Positions 31,064 to 42,999 of a stretch of DNA of 64,000 nucleotides are shown one piece after another. Within the stretch, counting starts at the first letter, position 1. The number at the start of each line of letters is the position of its first letter. Made by a program: the position numbers and the translations under genes. The notes below the pieces were generated by a model, which ran no database searches, was not told where the DNA came from, and worked only from the letters and a program-made list of their open reading frames with translations. Source of the DNA: Symbiodinium natans (taxonomy: Eukaryota; Sar; Dinophyceae; Suessiales; Symbiodiniaceae); contig CAJNDS010002429.1 in NCBI GenBank assembly GCA_905221605.1, forward strand, positions 1 through 64,000. The letters run 5' to 3'.

Positions 31064-31240
31064 ATGGCTTCGCGGCTTTGCTTCCTTGCAGCCTTCCTGT
31101 TTTTCTCTTTGCTAGCTTGTGTCTGTTCAGTTTTGGCATCGCCCTCAGAAAAAGCCCTAGCTCCAGACCTGAGCCTATCCACACTAGAGTCTTCATGCGG
31201 AGTATGCCAGAAGCAGCAACCGGCCAGCTGTCCAGTGGGT
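31064..31240 (+). CDS. Signal-peptide exon of a putative secreted protein
   Basis: The ATG at 31,064 begins MASRLCFLAAFLFFSLLACV, followed by CSVLASPSEKALAP. This is a textbook signal peptide: short basic start, long hydrophobic core, and small residues (VLASP) at the cleavage site. The mature start is LSTLESSCGVCQKQQPASC. The frame stays open to 31,417, but the later part loses protein character; a GT at about 31,241 (CCAGTGG/GTTC) could end the exon. No family recognised. Confidence 0.45.
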
Positions 31241-31769
31241 TCATTGTTAAGATCAAGCATCTCTTGTTACAGTGGGGCCCAAAACGCTCAGTCCGCGATT
31301 CTGCTTTCTATTGTTGCCTGGCGAGTGCCAGGTCCACTACAGAGGCCCTGGCGAAAGGCTCTGGAAGAAAAGCTCTCATTTCAACTCTTGACAGGCTCAA
31401 TGACGGGGAAAGTTTGAAACAACGCTTTGGATCAGGCAGGAAACATGCGCAGAGTCTTTGGCGTCGTGCCTTCGAGTTGCCAAAGCCAGGAGCTCTGTGG
31501 AATGCATGCGGTCAGCGACCCAGGAAGCATTTCCTGGAGGGCAACAAAACACTATCAGAGAGAGAGAGAAAGAGCCCTTCACCTTGTCGAAAGCCACCCC
31601 TGCCTGCAGATTGAATGTAGAGTCTTGCACTGCCAGGGTGGGTGTATGGCTGCCATATGCAAGCACAATGTCCTTGGCTGCGCAGGTTCAAGACGATTTT
31701 GAAGATCGTGATCCTACTTTAGAGGCCTTTAAAGGCCTTTGAGCCTTTGGGGGGGACGGGAAAGCCACT

Positions 31770-32054
31770 GCGTCGAGGCTGAGGATCGATGGAATGATCT
31801 GGGCGCCACGGCTGCATGTGCGAGAGCCTCAGTTCCATCGCGAGGCGTTCCAAAGCTCACTGGTCGTTCTCATCGCTCTCAACCCACAACAAGCAGACAG
31901 TCGCGAAGCTTCACGGCATCTGGGGCGGCTTCTGAAGTTTTTTGACAAGCTGAAATCTGCGGACCCTGGACTGACAGGGCGTCCGCGCAGTGAAACTTGC
32001 TTTTTGGCTCGCTATGGCAAGCATGCAGGCCTCATGCCAGACGTCGGGAAATGA
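31770..32054 (+). CDS. Exon-like frame, unknown
   Basis: The frame reads REPQFHREAFQSSLVVLIAL, then QQADSREASRHLGRLLKFFD, KLKSADPGLTGRPRSET, and closes at TGA 32,052-32,054. It has plausible helical protein character; no motif identified and no partner exons assigned. Confidence 0.3.
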   Translation, partial: ASRLRIDGMIWAPRLHVREPQFHREAFQSSLVVLIALNPQQADSREASRHLGRLLKFFDKLKSADPGLTGRPRSETCFLARYGKHAGLMPDVGK

Positions 32055-32699
32055 CGAAATGGGCGCTACGGGATGGGACGGTGACAACCCCCGTCATGCC
32101 TCGAGAGTTTCCCAGCCTCCCAACCTCCTACTTCCCAGCCTGGGGCGGGGCAGGCGAGGCTGAGGTGGAGGTGAGGTGGGAGAAGGGGTAGGAAGTGGGA
32201 AGTGGGGAGTAGGGAATCGGGAAATCGCATCGATACGCGGCAAAGTCGGATCAAAATATCCCTGCCTCGTGAAGCCGTGAATTTGGATTTGTGAGTTTTG
32301 TTGCCATGAATCACGCAGGTCATACCACGTAAGCTTGTTATCCTATCAAAACTGCGTCTGTGACCCCTAGACCCGGGATGGTGCGCCTGAGCCTGCAGCT
32401 CCTGCTGCCAAGTTTCCGCTGGGTCAGCTGGTTGAAGTTCCAGTGGACATGCGCGGACGACATCCTTACAAGCGCGACATTTATAAGCGTCATTCGATGC
32501 CATGCTGTATCAGTAGAACTGCTTTCGGTGCATATCTAGCCGCAAGTATTGCAGCGGCTCTTCGCAAGGACGCCTGACCCTTCAAGAACTCAATACTTCA
32601 TGGATTCATGAAATATACGCTCCGATGTGCTTCTCTGGTATCGGTGTCGGACCACGAAGTTGGAAAAATCGATCACCACGCTGCCGCTACACCACAGAC

Positions 32700-33018
32700 T
32701 TCCCGGCAAGACTCTGCCAGAAGCTATCCGATGCCGTTGCCAGACCGGCCTCGAACTCGTTGTACGGAAACCTGGGACAGGCCAGCCAGCTCCACCAAAC
32801 GAGCAGCAATGCAACCCTCGAGTCGCTGTAGCTTGTGCAGACGCACGTATAGCAATTTGGCGCCAGAGCTCCGCCACTGTGCGCTTGTGGGATTCTGTGC
32901 CTTCAGCAGCGATGGGGCCTTGAACCGGTTTCAGACTCGAGGGAACAACAACATCAACAAGCTGCGGCTCACTCACGAGACCCATGACCGAACCAAGGCA
33001 CCAAGATGAACTCACCAC
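32700..33018 (-). CDS. Exon-like frame, unknown
   Basis: The minus frame includes GLVSEPQLVDVVVPSSLKPV, then GPIAAEGTESHKRTVAELWR and QIAIRASAQATATRG. Composition is protein-like to about 32,830 and then deteriorates. No family recognised. Confidence 0.28.
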
Positions 33019-33315
33019 AAACCTTCACCATGCCCTTGATGTCCTTAGCTGCCAGAAGAAGGCACGACAAGTGTGCGTCACTGCATCAATCCACAGCAGG
33101 ATCTTCAACCTTGAAAGTTCTGCTTCCTGCAAGCTCTGAACAGTTTGGAGCAGTGTGGGAGGATAAAAGCTAGGTGGAAGTATCCAGCTGGGAGCCTCAG
33201 TGTAGCTTGAAAGTTTTGAGCTGTATGTGTTATCTGGCTTAGATATGGCATTGAAAAAAGTCTCATCAAGAGTTCTTCACTCCCGGAATGCCGTCACCCT
33301 CGTCTGGCGAATTCA

Positions 33316-34008
33316 CTGTTCTGGGGTTTCTCGGAGACGCCAGGTTCTGTCTCGAAACTCTCCAACACACCGCGAGGCCACCTGCTTCACTTGCTTCCAA
33401 GTGTCCCTCTGCTCCGCCATCGTCTTGAGCGTCGATGCTCGATCGGCTAAGACCTTCAGGCTGAAACCCTGAGTTGGACCGTTGGAGGGCTAGGGCGGCT
33501 GGGTCGCATGATGACAGCAAACGGCACAGGCCTTGTGCGTGGAGGTTTTGACAAAGCCAAGCCTGCTCATCAGTTTAAACAGTTTGGTATTCTAGAAGCA
33601 TGGGGCATGGGGCAGACCACGCTCAAAGGTCTGATCGGCGGTTCGCAGAAGCTGCAACTGAAACCACCTTTGAAAAGCTTGTCTACAACTTCTACAACTT
33701 CGACAAGCAGGTGCCTGAAGACCCAACTCGTGTTGATCACCAGGATATGCTTTAGGCGAGATTGCAGTTTCCAAAGCAGCGGGACTCCAAGTCCAAAGGT
33801 ATTGTCCATCAAGATGAGCCTTGCAAGCAGTGCAGTCAGGTAGTGGCAACAACATGCACGAAGTCAACCTCAAACCTGACAGATTGCGTTCCCTTGCAAG
33901 GAACTTGTATGGCAACGGGAGCGTGTCGATCATGGTATACAGATCTGTGAAGAACGCTTGGCCCGTCGAGTCCAGGTCGTCCCCGGCATGGAGCAGCTCA
34001 GGATTCAC
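33316..34008 (-). CDS. Multi-exon gene fragment, unknown function
   Basis: At least two good exons lie on this strand. Exon 34,008-33,876 is bounded by TAAG and CAG/GTTTGAGG and reads VNPELLHAGDDLDSTGQAFF, then LYTMIDTLPLPYKFLARERN. Exon 33,460-33,316 follows GGTTTCAG and reads LKVLADRASTLKTMAEQRD, then TWKQVKQVASRCVGEF, a coiled-coil-like segment with no ATG. Between them a frame at 33,810-33,660 (LKHILVINTSWVFRHLLVEV) could be a further exon, faintly reminiscent of CRAL-TRIO lipid-binding domains. Function is not assigned. Confidence 0.42.
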
Positions 34009-34194
34009 CTTACGCACAGCGCGAAAGGGCGAAGCAGCTCAAAGCTACTTGAGACTTGAGACTACGTGAGACACATGAGTAGCTGGTACTGACTGCAGAG
34101 GAGTACAAAACGCTGCTGCCCAAAATACCCCCACCTATGTCGATAGGTCCGATAGGGTCTCAGTTCGCCATTATGGTCCGCACGCCCCCGGATG

Positions 34195-34350
34195 AGCACA
34201 CACGCACACAGACAGACACACACACACACACACAGACAGACACACACACACACACACAGAGACACAGACAGACACACACATACACACACACCCACCCACC
34301 TACCCACCCACCCACCCACCCACCCACGCACGCACGCACGCACACAGGAA
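34195..34350. repeat. CA/GACA and CCCA/CGCA microsatellite
   Basis: CACACAGACAGACACACA-type repeats to about 34,290, then CCCACCCACCTACCCACC and ACGCACGCACGC. Open frames on both strands (THTHTQ or VCVCVC) are artefacts of the repeat. Confidence 0.95.
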
Positions 34351-34409
34351 AAGACAAAAGACAAAAAGCAAAAAACAACTTTATTAACGTGAACGGGCGT
34401 CATCAATAG

Positions 34410-35740
34410 GCAAGGCTGCATCTCACAAGCGAGTCAAGAGCACACAGCCAATTGTACAATGTTTCGAAACCACTCCGGGTAACTGCTTCCGCAGTGATGC
34501 AGAAAATCCGGCGGTTGAGCCGATGTGCCTCAGCTTGCCACTGCCTGATATCATGGATCTGGTGGTCCATTCAGTTTACTGCGTACTGTCGGTCAGCATA
34601 TGTCAGCCTGAAGTCAGCATGTATCCGCACGAGAAACGCCCCTCACCAAAGACAAGGGACCAATATTCTCATGGAAGGCTCTTGAAGACTCCAGGGTATG
34701 AGCCAGTTGAAGCCTCAGCCACAGCAAGGAGCAGAAGATGCAAATCCCTGCTTGTCACAAGTGTCCTGTCAACTTTTGAAGTAGGCTAACCTGCCTACAC
34801 ACGCCACGTGTTGGTCCAAGCAGATGCCCGTCACCGATAAGTCTCTGGCCCAGATAAAGGACAGGATCATGCATCACGTTGCTGGGATGCATGACGAAAA
34901 TCTTGGTGCAGCAGGCTAGGCAAGGTGGGTTCATGTCCAATGGTGCTGAATTTGGGCTTAAGGCAACTCGTGTGATAACCGCAGGATGCACATGGGAACC
35001 GCAAACTGCAGCTCTGCTTCTGTCCGCAAAGATCCATTGAAATGAAGGCGTCGCGCTTCGACCCGCACTTGAGATCCAAACGCCTTCTACTTCAAACTCA
35101 ACGTCGCAACGTGTCCAAGTCTCCGCTCACAAGGGGGGATTCTCAAAGCAGGGCTCCGCGCCTCTGGATGGTTGCCGCTCAAGCTCTGAAGACCCAGCTC
35201 CTCCACCACCGGAAGCGCTTGGAATTGAGCCTTAGAGCTACAGGTGCGTCGACGTGAAACGAGTTGCGTGTTGCCAGTCTTTGCATAATTGTGCACTCTT
35301 GGAATCAGTTGTCTGCCATTGTCTGCCTTGCCGAGCGGCTTCGTCCTTGTCCATGATCTCCTTGGCTGAATCTGAAGGATGCAATGTTTGCGCTCAATCC
35401 ACATCCGTATACTCTTTGCAAGAATTCACTGGCCAAACTCGGCAAGTCTCCTTCAAACAATTCGCAACGGGTTCGAAAGGATCACTGTCCTGCAGACAAC
35501 AGAACGAGTCGGGAGCGGGAACAAGTGACACTGCCCATGGCCTTGGCGGTTAGCGACCAGAGGTAGAGGCGTTCGATTGCAGTGACGCCCGCTTTGTCCT
35601 TGGCTCTGCAACAATGGGGGCGATACATTTATGTATATACATACATATACTTATATATATATATATATATATGTCGCATTCATGCGCGATACGTCGCTAT
35701 GTCCAAATAATTACGCCATACATGGGTGATGCCCACGGGA
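34410..35740. other. No supported gene; ATATAT tract at 35,640-35,672
   Basis: Short frames only, on both strands, with no motif. An alternating AT tract follows TATACATACATATACTT near 35,640. Confidence 0.4.
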
Positions 35741-35989
35741 AATCTCAGATGGTCAGCTATCCGGAATTGTTCCATTTTCGTCCGCGCCGCCTCGATGCTA
35801 CGTATACATGCTGCAAAGTCACTGCCTCGAAGAGCGCCCCAGTGCCAGGATCCTTGGACAAGATCTCCACCAGCTCAACCGTCGTGTCATCTGCCTGAGC
35901 CCACTCCACACAAAGACGGTTCAGACCGCACAGGTAAAAGACCAACTCACTTAAAGCTGCAAGGCTCACTGTCAACGTGATAATCCATT

Positions 35990-36480
35990 GGCAAGATGCG
36001 AAAAGCGGCACGATGTGAGCAGGTGTGCAGCCACGATGGTCACGTGAACTGGCAAGCAGTGCAGTGGTCAAGAGTTCAAGGAGTCGACTCTGGCTTCTAC
36101 CAGCAGTCTCTCGAGTACCCCTGTGCCTGGTGCGGGTGCAGAGCCCTAACTATCCCTGCCCCATGGGCCTCGTGGAGGCCCCGAATTCCAACAGCAGCTG
36201 CACCGCTGCGGTGGAACGAGCCTGAGAGCAAGAAGGCTCCACTGTTCAGGAGAATAACAGACACAAGGACCCGATGCCTGCGCGGCATGGTGAAGGCAGG
36301 TCTTGCCCTTGCCATCCACGATGTTGGGATCTGCCTGCCCGAGCAAGTGCTGTGCTCGCCTTTGTTTGCGCCAGATGCGACGGGCACAATCACAACCCCT
36401 TGACGCAGACATGGCCTTCTCCTGAAGGAGACGTCGGCAATCTGCCAGTCTCTCTTCACGGAGTGCACGCCAAAGCGACA
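35990..36480 (-). CDS. Ankyrin-repeat protein, fragment of a multi-exon gene
   Basis: Three ankyrin-like pieces follow one another on the minus strand in different frames, as expected for exons. Around 36,470-36,415: SLWRALREERLADCRRLLQE. Around 36,350-36,285: ADPNIVDGKGKTCLHHAAQ, the classic G/A-DPN..D..G.T.LHHAA turn. Around 36,222-36,161: STAAVQLLLEFGASTRPMG, the LLL-x-x-GA helix end. Around 36,056-36,000: DHRGCTPAHIVPLFAS, the next repeat start. Introns appear between them. Ankyrin repeats mediate protein binding; the partner is unknown. Confidence 0.6.
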
Positions 36481-37039
36481 AGGACACTCCAATGTTCAAC
36501 TCCTGACAACCACGGAACCGCTAAGTCTAAGTAGGCATTGCTGAGATGTGCCGTTCGACCCTTCAAACTTCCTGCATGCATGAGTCCTCCAAAAAGACGT
36601 GCATAAGGGAGGACACCAGGTCCTGAATGTTGAAGGCACAGTACATGGCAGCAAATACCATGAAAAGTGATCCACAAGGAGCTCATATGAGCTCATGGTC
36701 TATTGCCTTCGAGTTAACGGCATGATGCCATTGAAGAACGGGCGAACAAGACAAAAACGTGGTGTAGCAGCGTCTAAGACCATCTAAGTTTGCTTGCTGC
36801 ATCTTGCTGGGAGCAAGGACTCATTGGAGGGGGCTGCATGCGTAAGACCAAGTTCGAGGAGCCCGTCCACTGTGACGCTTGAGACGGTGCCGCAGGTTTT
36901 GCGAACTGTTCAGACGAGCAGGAAACTTCCTTTCTTGCTAACGGGCTTGAGGCGCGAACCCTCTGCGCACTGGGTGCACGAAAACTAGTATTGCTAACTT
37001 GTTTCTGTAAGTTCCGCTTTTTGTCTTTCTTTAAGGCTC

Positions 37040-37105
37040 TCCTCTCCTCCTCCTTCTTCTTCTTCTTCTTCTTCTTCTTCTTCTTCTTCTTCTTCTGCTT
37101 CTGCA
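37040..37105. repeat. CTT/GAA microsatellite
   Basis: About 14 CTT units in a row, followed by GCTTCTGC. It produces poly-Lys or poly-Glu frames on the minus strand, which are artefacts. Confidence 0.95.
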
Positions 37106-38149
37106 ACTTCTTCGGGGCTTGAAGAGCCCGAAGGCTCTCCGCGCGCTGGGCGTGCCCAGACCAAGACCGAATAAACCACTCTCTCTGCGTCGTGAGCCTT
37201 GCGACATCTTAGCAGCTTGTGTGTAGCCGGGGGACTCTCTGCGCCGCCTCGAAGGGCGACAGGGAGCCCGCAGAGCCCACGCGCCCGTGGTCTGCTGAAA
37301 GATCCCACGCCACAGGGACGAAGGTCTTCCTGTCAAACGTCGACTAACAGAGCTTAGATGAGTTTTGCTATTTCACTACATGGCAGATGTAGGATCCCTT
37401 ACCAGCCCGACCAGGAGCGGGTTTGCACAACATCTGCTTTCATATAGCTGATGGAAGAGGGTGGCACGCTAAGAACTTGTGTCTTGAAATGACAATGGCG
37501 GCAGCTGATGTAAGCCACGCTTCGTTTCCAGCTGCTCCGTGAAGAATTTCCTGGCCATGCTGTGCAGCACGGTGCCACACTTGTGCAATCAACAAGCAAC
37601 GCGAGAACGGTCTCGGCTTACTTGAATCATCTTGAATGCCTGAGATATCCTGCACTCCGCCTGAAGGGCTAATGGAACGATCACTGAACGACCCCATCGG
37701 TCGCATCCACAGCTCTGCCAAGGCTCAGCTCAGCGGCCAGCACGTCAGGGCCCATCTGCGTGGCCTTCCGAAGGCGGGCGCCGCCTTTCCTGAGGAAGGG
37801 CAGGACTATGATGGACTGGCTACAGCTGGCAAAAGAGTGCTACACTTGAAGCGAACGCAAGGAACGCCGGGATTGCCTTGGGCGGACCACGCTGGCCTTT
37901 CTATGCCTTGCTACTGCTAGACCGGTGAGGCAGTTGGTGCTTTGATTTTGCTTGCTTTGCAGCTCAGTATCAATATGTCATTCTTTACGTCCGCCGAGTT
38001 TGCAAAGATCACCTGTTGCACAACTGCACGCCACCACGACGCCATCCAGAAGTCTGTGGTCAGTATGGTATGGTACGTGCATGCTAGTTTTGTGAACGGC
38101 CAACCGAAGTTAAGCGAAGGTCAGCAGAATCTTGTCGACATTGCCGCGT

Positions 38150-38761
38150 CAAATTATGATGTCCCTTTAAGCCACCCCCCAGGACTCTGGTGGCAAACTG
38201 GCCCTCGGCATTGGCATAGCAGGGTTGCTTCAGCCTCGTGAGCAGCATTCTCATCCATCAATGCCACCTTGACGATGCTGATGAACCTCAGCCATGCATC
38301 CTTCAGAGGTCTCGTGCAGAATGCCACGCACAGGACATCCAAAGAGACTGACCGATCAAAGTAGGTGCGCCCCTGGTGTGTCGGCTCCACCTCACAACGG
38401 TGTGGCGGAAGACTGATGTCTTCCGGGGTGTCCCATGGTTGACGGATTGCACTGAGCAGGACGAACATCACTGGCAGTCACAGGCCTCAATGCGATACCC
38501 AAAGGGTTGCTTCAGCATTTCAACCAGCTGGTCCTTCTCTTCCTCAGATAAAGACAAAGGTGATAGAAGACCGATCACAGGTCCAGCCATAATCATCATG
38601 TGCCTTTGAAACTCCGCTGACATCACCGACTGCAGGGCACAGCGGCGACGTGCGCCGGGAAAATGCGACTCCAGCAAGCCCCGCATTGAGGATTGTTGCG
38701 CCTCCCAACTGCAGTCGAGCAGCCCGGGACTTTCAGAGGTGGGTTTGGGGGATGGCGTCAT
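38150..38761 (-). CDS. Two-exon-like gene, unknown function
   Basis: The ATG at 38,761 opens MTPSPKPTSESPGLLDCSWE, then MRGLLESHFPGARRRCALQS, FQRHMMIMAGPVIGLLSPL and SEEEKDQLVEMLKQPFGYRI, closing at TGA 38,468-38,470. A second frame follows at once: EDISLPPHRCEVEPTHQG, then FDRSVSLDVLCVAFCTRPLK and DAWLRFISIVKVALMDENAA to about 38,235. Both halves have strong protein character, so they are probably exons joined near 38,470 (GACTGCCAG). The helical SEEEKDQL segment suggests a soluble protein. No family recognised. Confidence 0.5.
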
Positions 38762-38764
38762 TTA

Positions 38765-39430
38765 CATTGCCCTTCAAACCCTCAGACCACATTGGAGGCC
38801 TATACACGTTGTAGGCCTAAACTCCCACTTTTATGGAACTAAAGGGCTTCTAACTCCTAACTCAACTCAACCTAGTTTAGGGCTGAAAGGGCCTCCAACT
38901 CACTTTGTAGGGTTCAAGGCTTCCTACTCCCACCAACTACACGTCCGGTCTGGGGCTTCAACTTAGCACGTATAGGGCTTCAAGCCCCTTTTTGGTTTCA
39001 GGGCCTCTATGTCACCCAGCAACCGGGCTCTGGGCTTCTAACTCGTGTCGCTTTCGATGCTCACACGCACACGAGGCATGCAAGGCAATCCAACGCTGTC
39101 CCCGACATATCTAGAGCTCGTGCGAAACCAGTTTTATCAAAAAAACTCTATCGGATAATGTCACAGCACTTAATGATAACCCCTTTGAGGGCGAAAGGCT
39201 TCCAACACTCCTTGCTGTAGATTATTTAACTCTCAAGCTTCAACGCCTTGGGGGCGTAACTGTGTTACTGAACTCCCCAGTGTTGAATTCTGGAATGAGT
39301 CTGCAATTTAAGGTTCCAAGCCAAACCCTCAGCTCGAAGGCCACGCCCCTGTTAGGTGAACAGCATCAAACCGTGAACCAGAAACCCTAAAGCAGCAGCA
39401 GGGGGGGGGAGGGGGTAACCCAAAGAACCC
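38765..39430. repeat. Degenerate GGGCTTC/GGGCCTCCAACTC repeats
   Basis: Many imperfect copies of words such as GGGCTTCTAACTCC, GGGCCTCCAACTC and GGGCTTCAA occur every 30-60 bp. A poly-G tract lies at 39,401-39,415. No gene is supported here. Confidence 0.55.
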
Positions 39431-41590
39431 CACGACGATCGGGATCTCTAAACCATGTATGAGGTACAGAATGTTCGAAGCCTCAAGCGAGCCATCTACT
39501 ACTCATTCCAAGCTAACCCCGGGCCCCGTTATGGCATTGCATGGAGTAAAGGATGTTACAAGCTGCAAGGCTCCGAAGTGTGAGCACGTGACAAACTGTC
39601 CAAAATAAAGCCGAGGCGCTCATCTGGCACATCATCCAAGCTCTTCACTCGCCGGTTCGATATGGTGTACACCCTTGGCAAATACAACACGGGCATAGGG
39701 CATGGGACCACTTCTGGCAGACGGATGCTCAACACTCTAACATGGCCATGTTCTCCAGACATGTGCGAATGGCACCGTTGACATAGGATGCACGGGAGTG
39801 TGACCTCCCCACACCCCCATGCATCTCGTTCGTCCGGCGTATCCTGACTGCACCATGCGGCACGATACTGTGTCAAGTCGCTGGTCGAAGCACCGCGGTT
39901 GTCTGGCACGCTCTGGAAACACAAGCTCTGGATACGCAGCAGGCGATGACAAGCCTCAGCACTTCTGCTTCCCCAAACGCAAGGTTTCAGGCAATGCGAT
40001 ATGCGATATGTCTTTGACGTCTGAGCCTCGCACTGTATGGGGAGTGGCTGTTGACATTGCTATCTAGCAGGGAGAACTCCTCATAGACCTGCCAGCGCGC
40101 ATGAGTTCCAAAGCCGCACAGTCACATGCTTCGTTAGGCATGCAGGAATATGCAGCACTCCCATAAGGATCCGCCTGCACAATGTTGCCTACCTGCCGGA
40201 GCCGGCAGTTGTTCTGCAGCTCCTGCCATCGCTTCTTGCAAGCATTGAATCGGAACTTGACGGGCAACCGAGGGCTTCGTTGAATGCATACTGTATTGGC
40301 TCGCACTTGTAGCTTCAGCATGGTATAACTCGGTGTCGCTTGTTGATGAATGACTAGCAGCTACAGTTAGTTCTTTACGCACCTGCGATAACGCCGAGCT
40401 ACGTGGAGCACTTGAAATAACTCTGAATACCGCACTGCTTTCATCCCAGGCGCGCGAAAACCCTTCAGATTCGGACTACCCCTCATCATGCTCAAGTTAC
40501 GCATGGTGTCCTTCAGCGTTGTATTGAACTTCTCCTCGGTTTGTATGGGCGGTCATGCACGGGACCAAGAGCTCTGCAACTTTAGACCCTCGAAACCCAA
40601 CAGCCAGACAACAAACAGAAAGGACACCTAGAGTCCTAGAGATGTCATAGGACGAAAGAGGCATCATCCTAATGGACTCCGATGCATCCTGGTCTGCTGC
40701 CTGGATGCACCTTCACCCATGACCAGCTTTGTGATCGAGCTGTTGACGTGAATGACGGCATCAGCTTTAAACATCAACTGCGGCAACGCCTGCATGACCT
40801 CGCAGTCACTGCAACTGCAACCCGCAGAACCGACGCTCAAGGCGTCATATGGCGCCATATGGTGCTATGATGTGCTATGCTATGTCAGGCCGACCTCGAG
40901 CACGGCAGCGCTGTCCTTCTCTGTCCATGGCTCCTGCGCTAGTAGAGACGGATGGTGGGTACTAGCAGCAGAGTTGTATGAGCATGCTCTTGCTCTCATT
41001 TCTCTTCAGCTGGAACGGCAAAGTGGGATGCATTAGCATACGCTGACACCAAGAAATGAGCACAAGCATGCAAGGGCTCCTGGTCGGCCTGTGTCGGCGG
41101 CTGGGGCATCGAGAGAAAGTCCTAGGATCGGCAGCCGCGGTCACGGAGTGGTGTCGTCGTACAGATCGCACAGCATTCCTATACCTGGTCTGACCGAGTC
41201 TGACCCTCCTATGAGAGCTGAATTAGAAGCTGAGATACGCAAAATACAAGCAGTCGGCCCTCGGCTCGAAGCTTTACGGCCTGAGCTTGACGGCTCGCCG
41301 TCTGCAATGTAATTGAGCTATATTGAGCTGCTTTCAACTTGCTTTCAACATTGAACTTGCAAGTGTGCAACATCGTGCACCCTGATATGGATGCCATTGC
41401 CATCGGCACAGGAACACATGGGAACCCTCTGTGCGGAGGAGGCTGCAACTTTCTTCAGAAGTCCGTTGATGGCAGCTGCCTGCCATCTAAATTGAGAATC
41501 ACTGCGAATTGCAGGCGGTCTGCAACAATCGAAGAGTATGGCATGACGACTTGTGCGACTTGTATATCTTGATCCCTGATGTATGTGTTT
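39430..41590. other. No confidently supported gene
   Basis: Two weak minus-strand candidates are noted. At 39,556-39,720 a frame includes LPEVVPCPMPVLYLPRVYT and KSLDDVPDERLGFILD. At 40,067-40,321 a frame includes LPVKFRFNACKKRWQELQN and LRQVGNIVQADPYGSA. Neither has a recognised motif or clear splice borders. Confidence 0.3.
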
Positions 41591-41790
41591 CGCATTGTTT
41601 GTGTCGCAGCCTTCACACCGGTAGGGTCCGGGTGCATCTGATGAGACCAGGACTGCGAGACCACCACCAAGGAGTCTCCAGCAGCAGGCTCCTCGTGGAG
41701 GAAGCCTCTGCTTCGATCACTTCGCGCAGGCTTCGAGGCCGCGAGTTTCCTTTGTCTGATCACTTCGAAATGCGTTTCGAGGCACGGATG
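41590..41790 (-). CDS. Exon-like frame with SWSHQMHPDP motif
   Basis: The frame reads GFLHEEPAAGDSLVVVSQSW, then SHQMHPDPTGVKAATQTMRN. The pattern V-V-S-x-x-W...HPDP-x-G resembles the opening of a TIR-like/effector domain common in large algal protein families (vSHrW...PDp.g). The identification is from memory of the pattern and uncertain. A following frame (QVAQVVMPYSSIVADRLQFA) at about 41,570-41,500 could be the next exon. Confidence 0.38.
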
Positions 41791-42584
41791 TCCTGGCATC
41801 GTGGCCAAGGAATCGGCAATTGTGATATTGCCGTCCTGAGTTGAGCCGCACAAGGACACTGGAAGCAGATTGGAGGTGCCGGTCAGAGAAGCAGAGTAGG
41901 CGCGAACACGAAGGGCAGCCAAGGCGCGCAGGCAATAGCCGAGCTTCCTCTGGCAGCGTTGTATTCACATCTAAGGGCATCCCTGTACACCCGGAACCCT
42001 GCCCCAGCAAGATTCGCTGGCAGCTGAGTTCGCAAACAGACTCTTTGCGCAAGAATCTTAGGAAAGATCCAACAGCCGGCACTGTGCTGCTTGGCAGCGC
42101 CGTGACCCGACTGGGACTGGTTCTGACATCCTTTACTTGTGCCGAGCACAACTCTGGTGACTCTAGAGCTGATGCACTCTGGGTGACAGTAGCTACTCAG
42201 TGGCTATCCGACACTGGCAAGGGTAAGTGGGTCTCACTCAGCACGAAGCCTGACATCAGCGCCACAACCCTGATTTGACGTTTATATGGTATACGGAGAT
42301 ATGTCAGAACCAGCAAAACACCAAAACCTCCTTCGGAGCTGGTGCCTGCGGTTTTGAAAAGACCCAACTAGCTTGAGCTGAACGGCGGCAAGTAAATAGT
42401 AAAGCTATGCAAAGTGGAGCCGGGGCCGAAGCGCCTAGAGAAATCTAATGCAGCTTGGCACATTCATGACGTCTCTGATCTTAGCCCTGAGTTGGTTGCA
42501 TCTGATTGCCGACAGGGTTGCCACAACAAAGTGCCCGAAGGACAGAGATCGCAGAGTCGCCAGTAAAGGCTCGTACAGCACCTG

Positions 42585-42748
42585 CCAGTTGCTTGCGGTG
42601 GCATAGCCAAATCAACGAGCGCTCCAGCACATTGCAGTAGCTCATCCTGCTCTAGAAATGCGCCCGTGGGCACTGGGTCATAGCAAACATCGGCTGCGAT
42701 CACCAGATCGAAGTGTCCGACCTCCGTTTGCTCAGAGTAGCGTTGCAT
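42585..42748 (-). CDS. METTL21-like protein methyltransferase, one exon
   Basis: The frame starts MQRYSEQTEVGHFDLVIAAD and continues VCYDPVPTGAFLEQDEL, then LLQCAGALVDLAMPPQ. F-D-L-V-I-A-A-D-V-C-Y-D is the hallmark after the SAM-binding core of class I methyltransferases of the METTL21/lysine-methyltransferase type (usual form: D-[VL]-I-L-A-[AS]-D-V-x-Y). A GT at about 42,584 (GGCAG/GTGC) can end the exon. The glycine-rich SAM motif should be in an upstream exon; I did not find it with certainty. Confidence 0.55.
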
Positions 42749-42766
42749 CTAGACCAGTAATTGCAG

Positions 42767-42945
42767 TATGTTCAATTTCATTATCTCTAGGACGCCAAAA
42801 CATCCGTGCTGCAAGGCTGCCAGTTCCTCTGCTTTGCCATCGTCGCCGAAAATAAGAGGAAGCACAGCCTCTACGTGCTTGGCCAACGTGCTAAGAGTTG
42901 GATACAGGAAGGCAGAAGCGAAACCAGAAAAATTGGGGGCGACAG
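42767..42945 (-). CDS. Helical exon-like frame upstream of the methyltransferase exon
   Basis: A minus frame without ATG reads ASAFLYPTLSTLAKHVEAV, then LPLIFGDDGKAEELAALQHG and CFGVLEIMKLNIL, closing at TAG. It looks coding and may be the preceding exon of the methyltransferase gene, or part of another gene. Confidence 0.4.
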
Positions 42946-42999
42946 GAACCTGCGATGTCTCTTGAGATTTGACACTACGCCCCTAACAACCTACAAAAG

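Noticed and set aside
34062-34421. VCVCVC and THTHTQ frames that look like membrane or His-rich proteins
   Set aside because: Translation of the CA/CCCA microsatellite.
36774-37336. Lys/Glu-rich frames on the minus strand
   Set aside because: Driven by the CTT repeat; no flanking coding signal.
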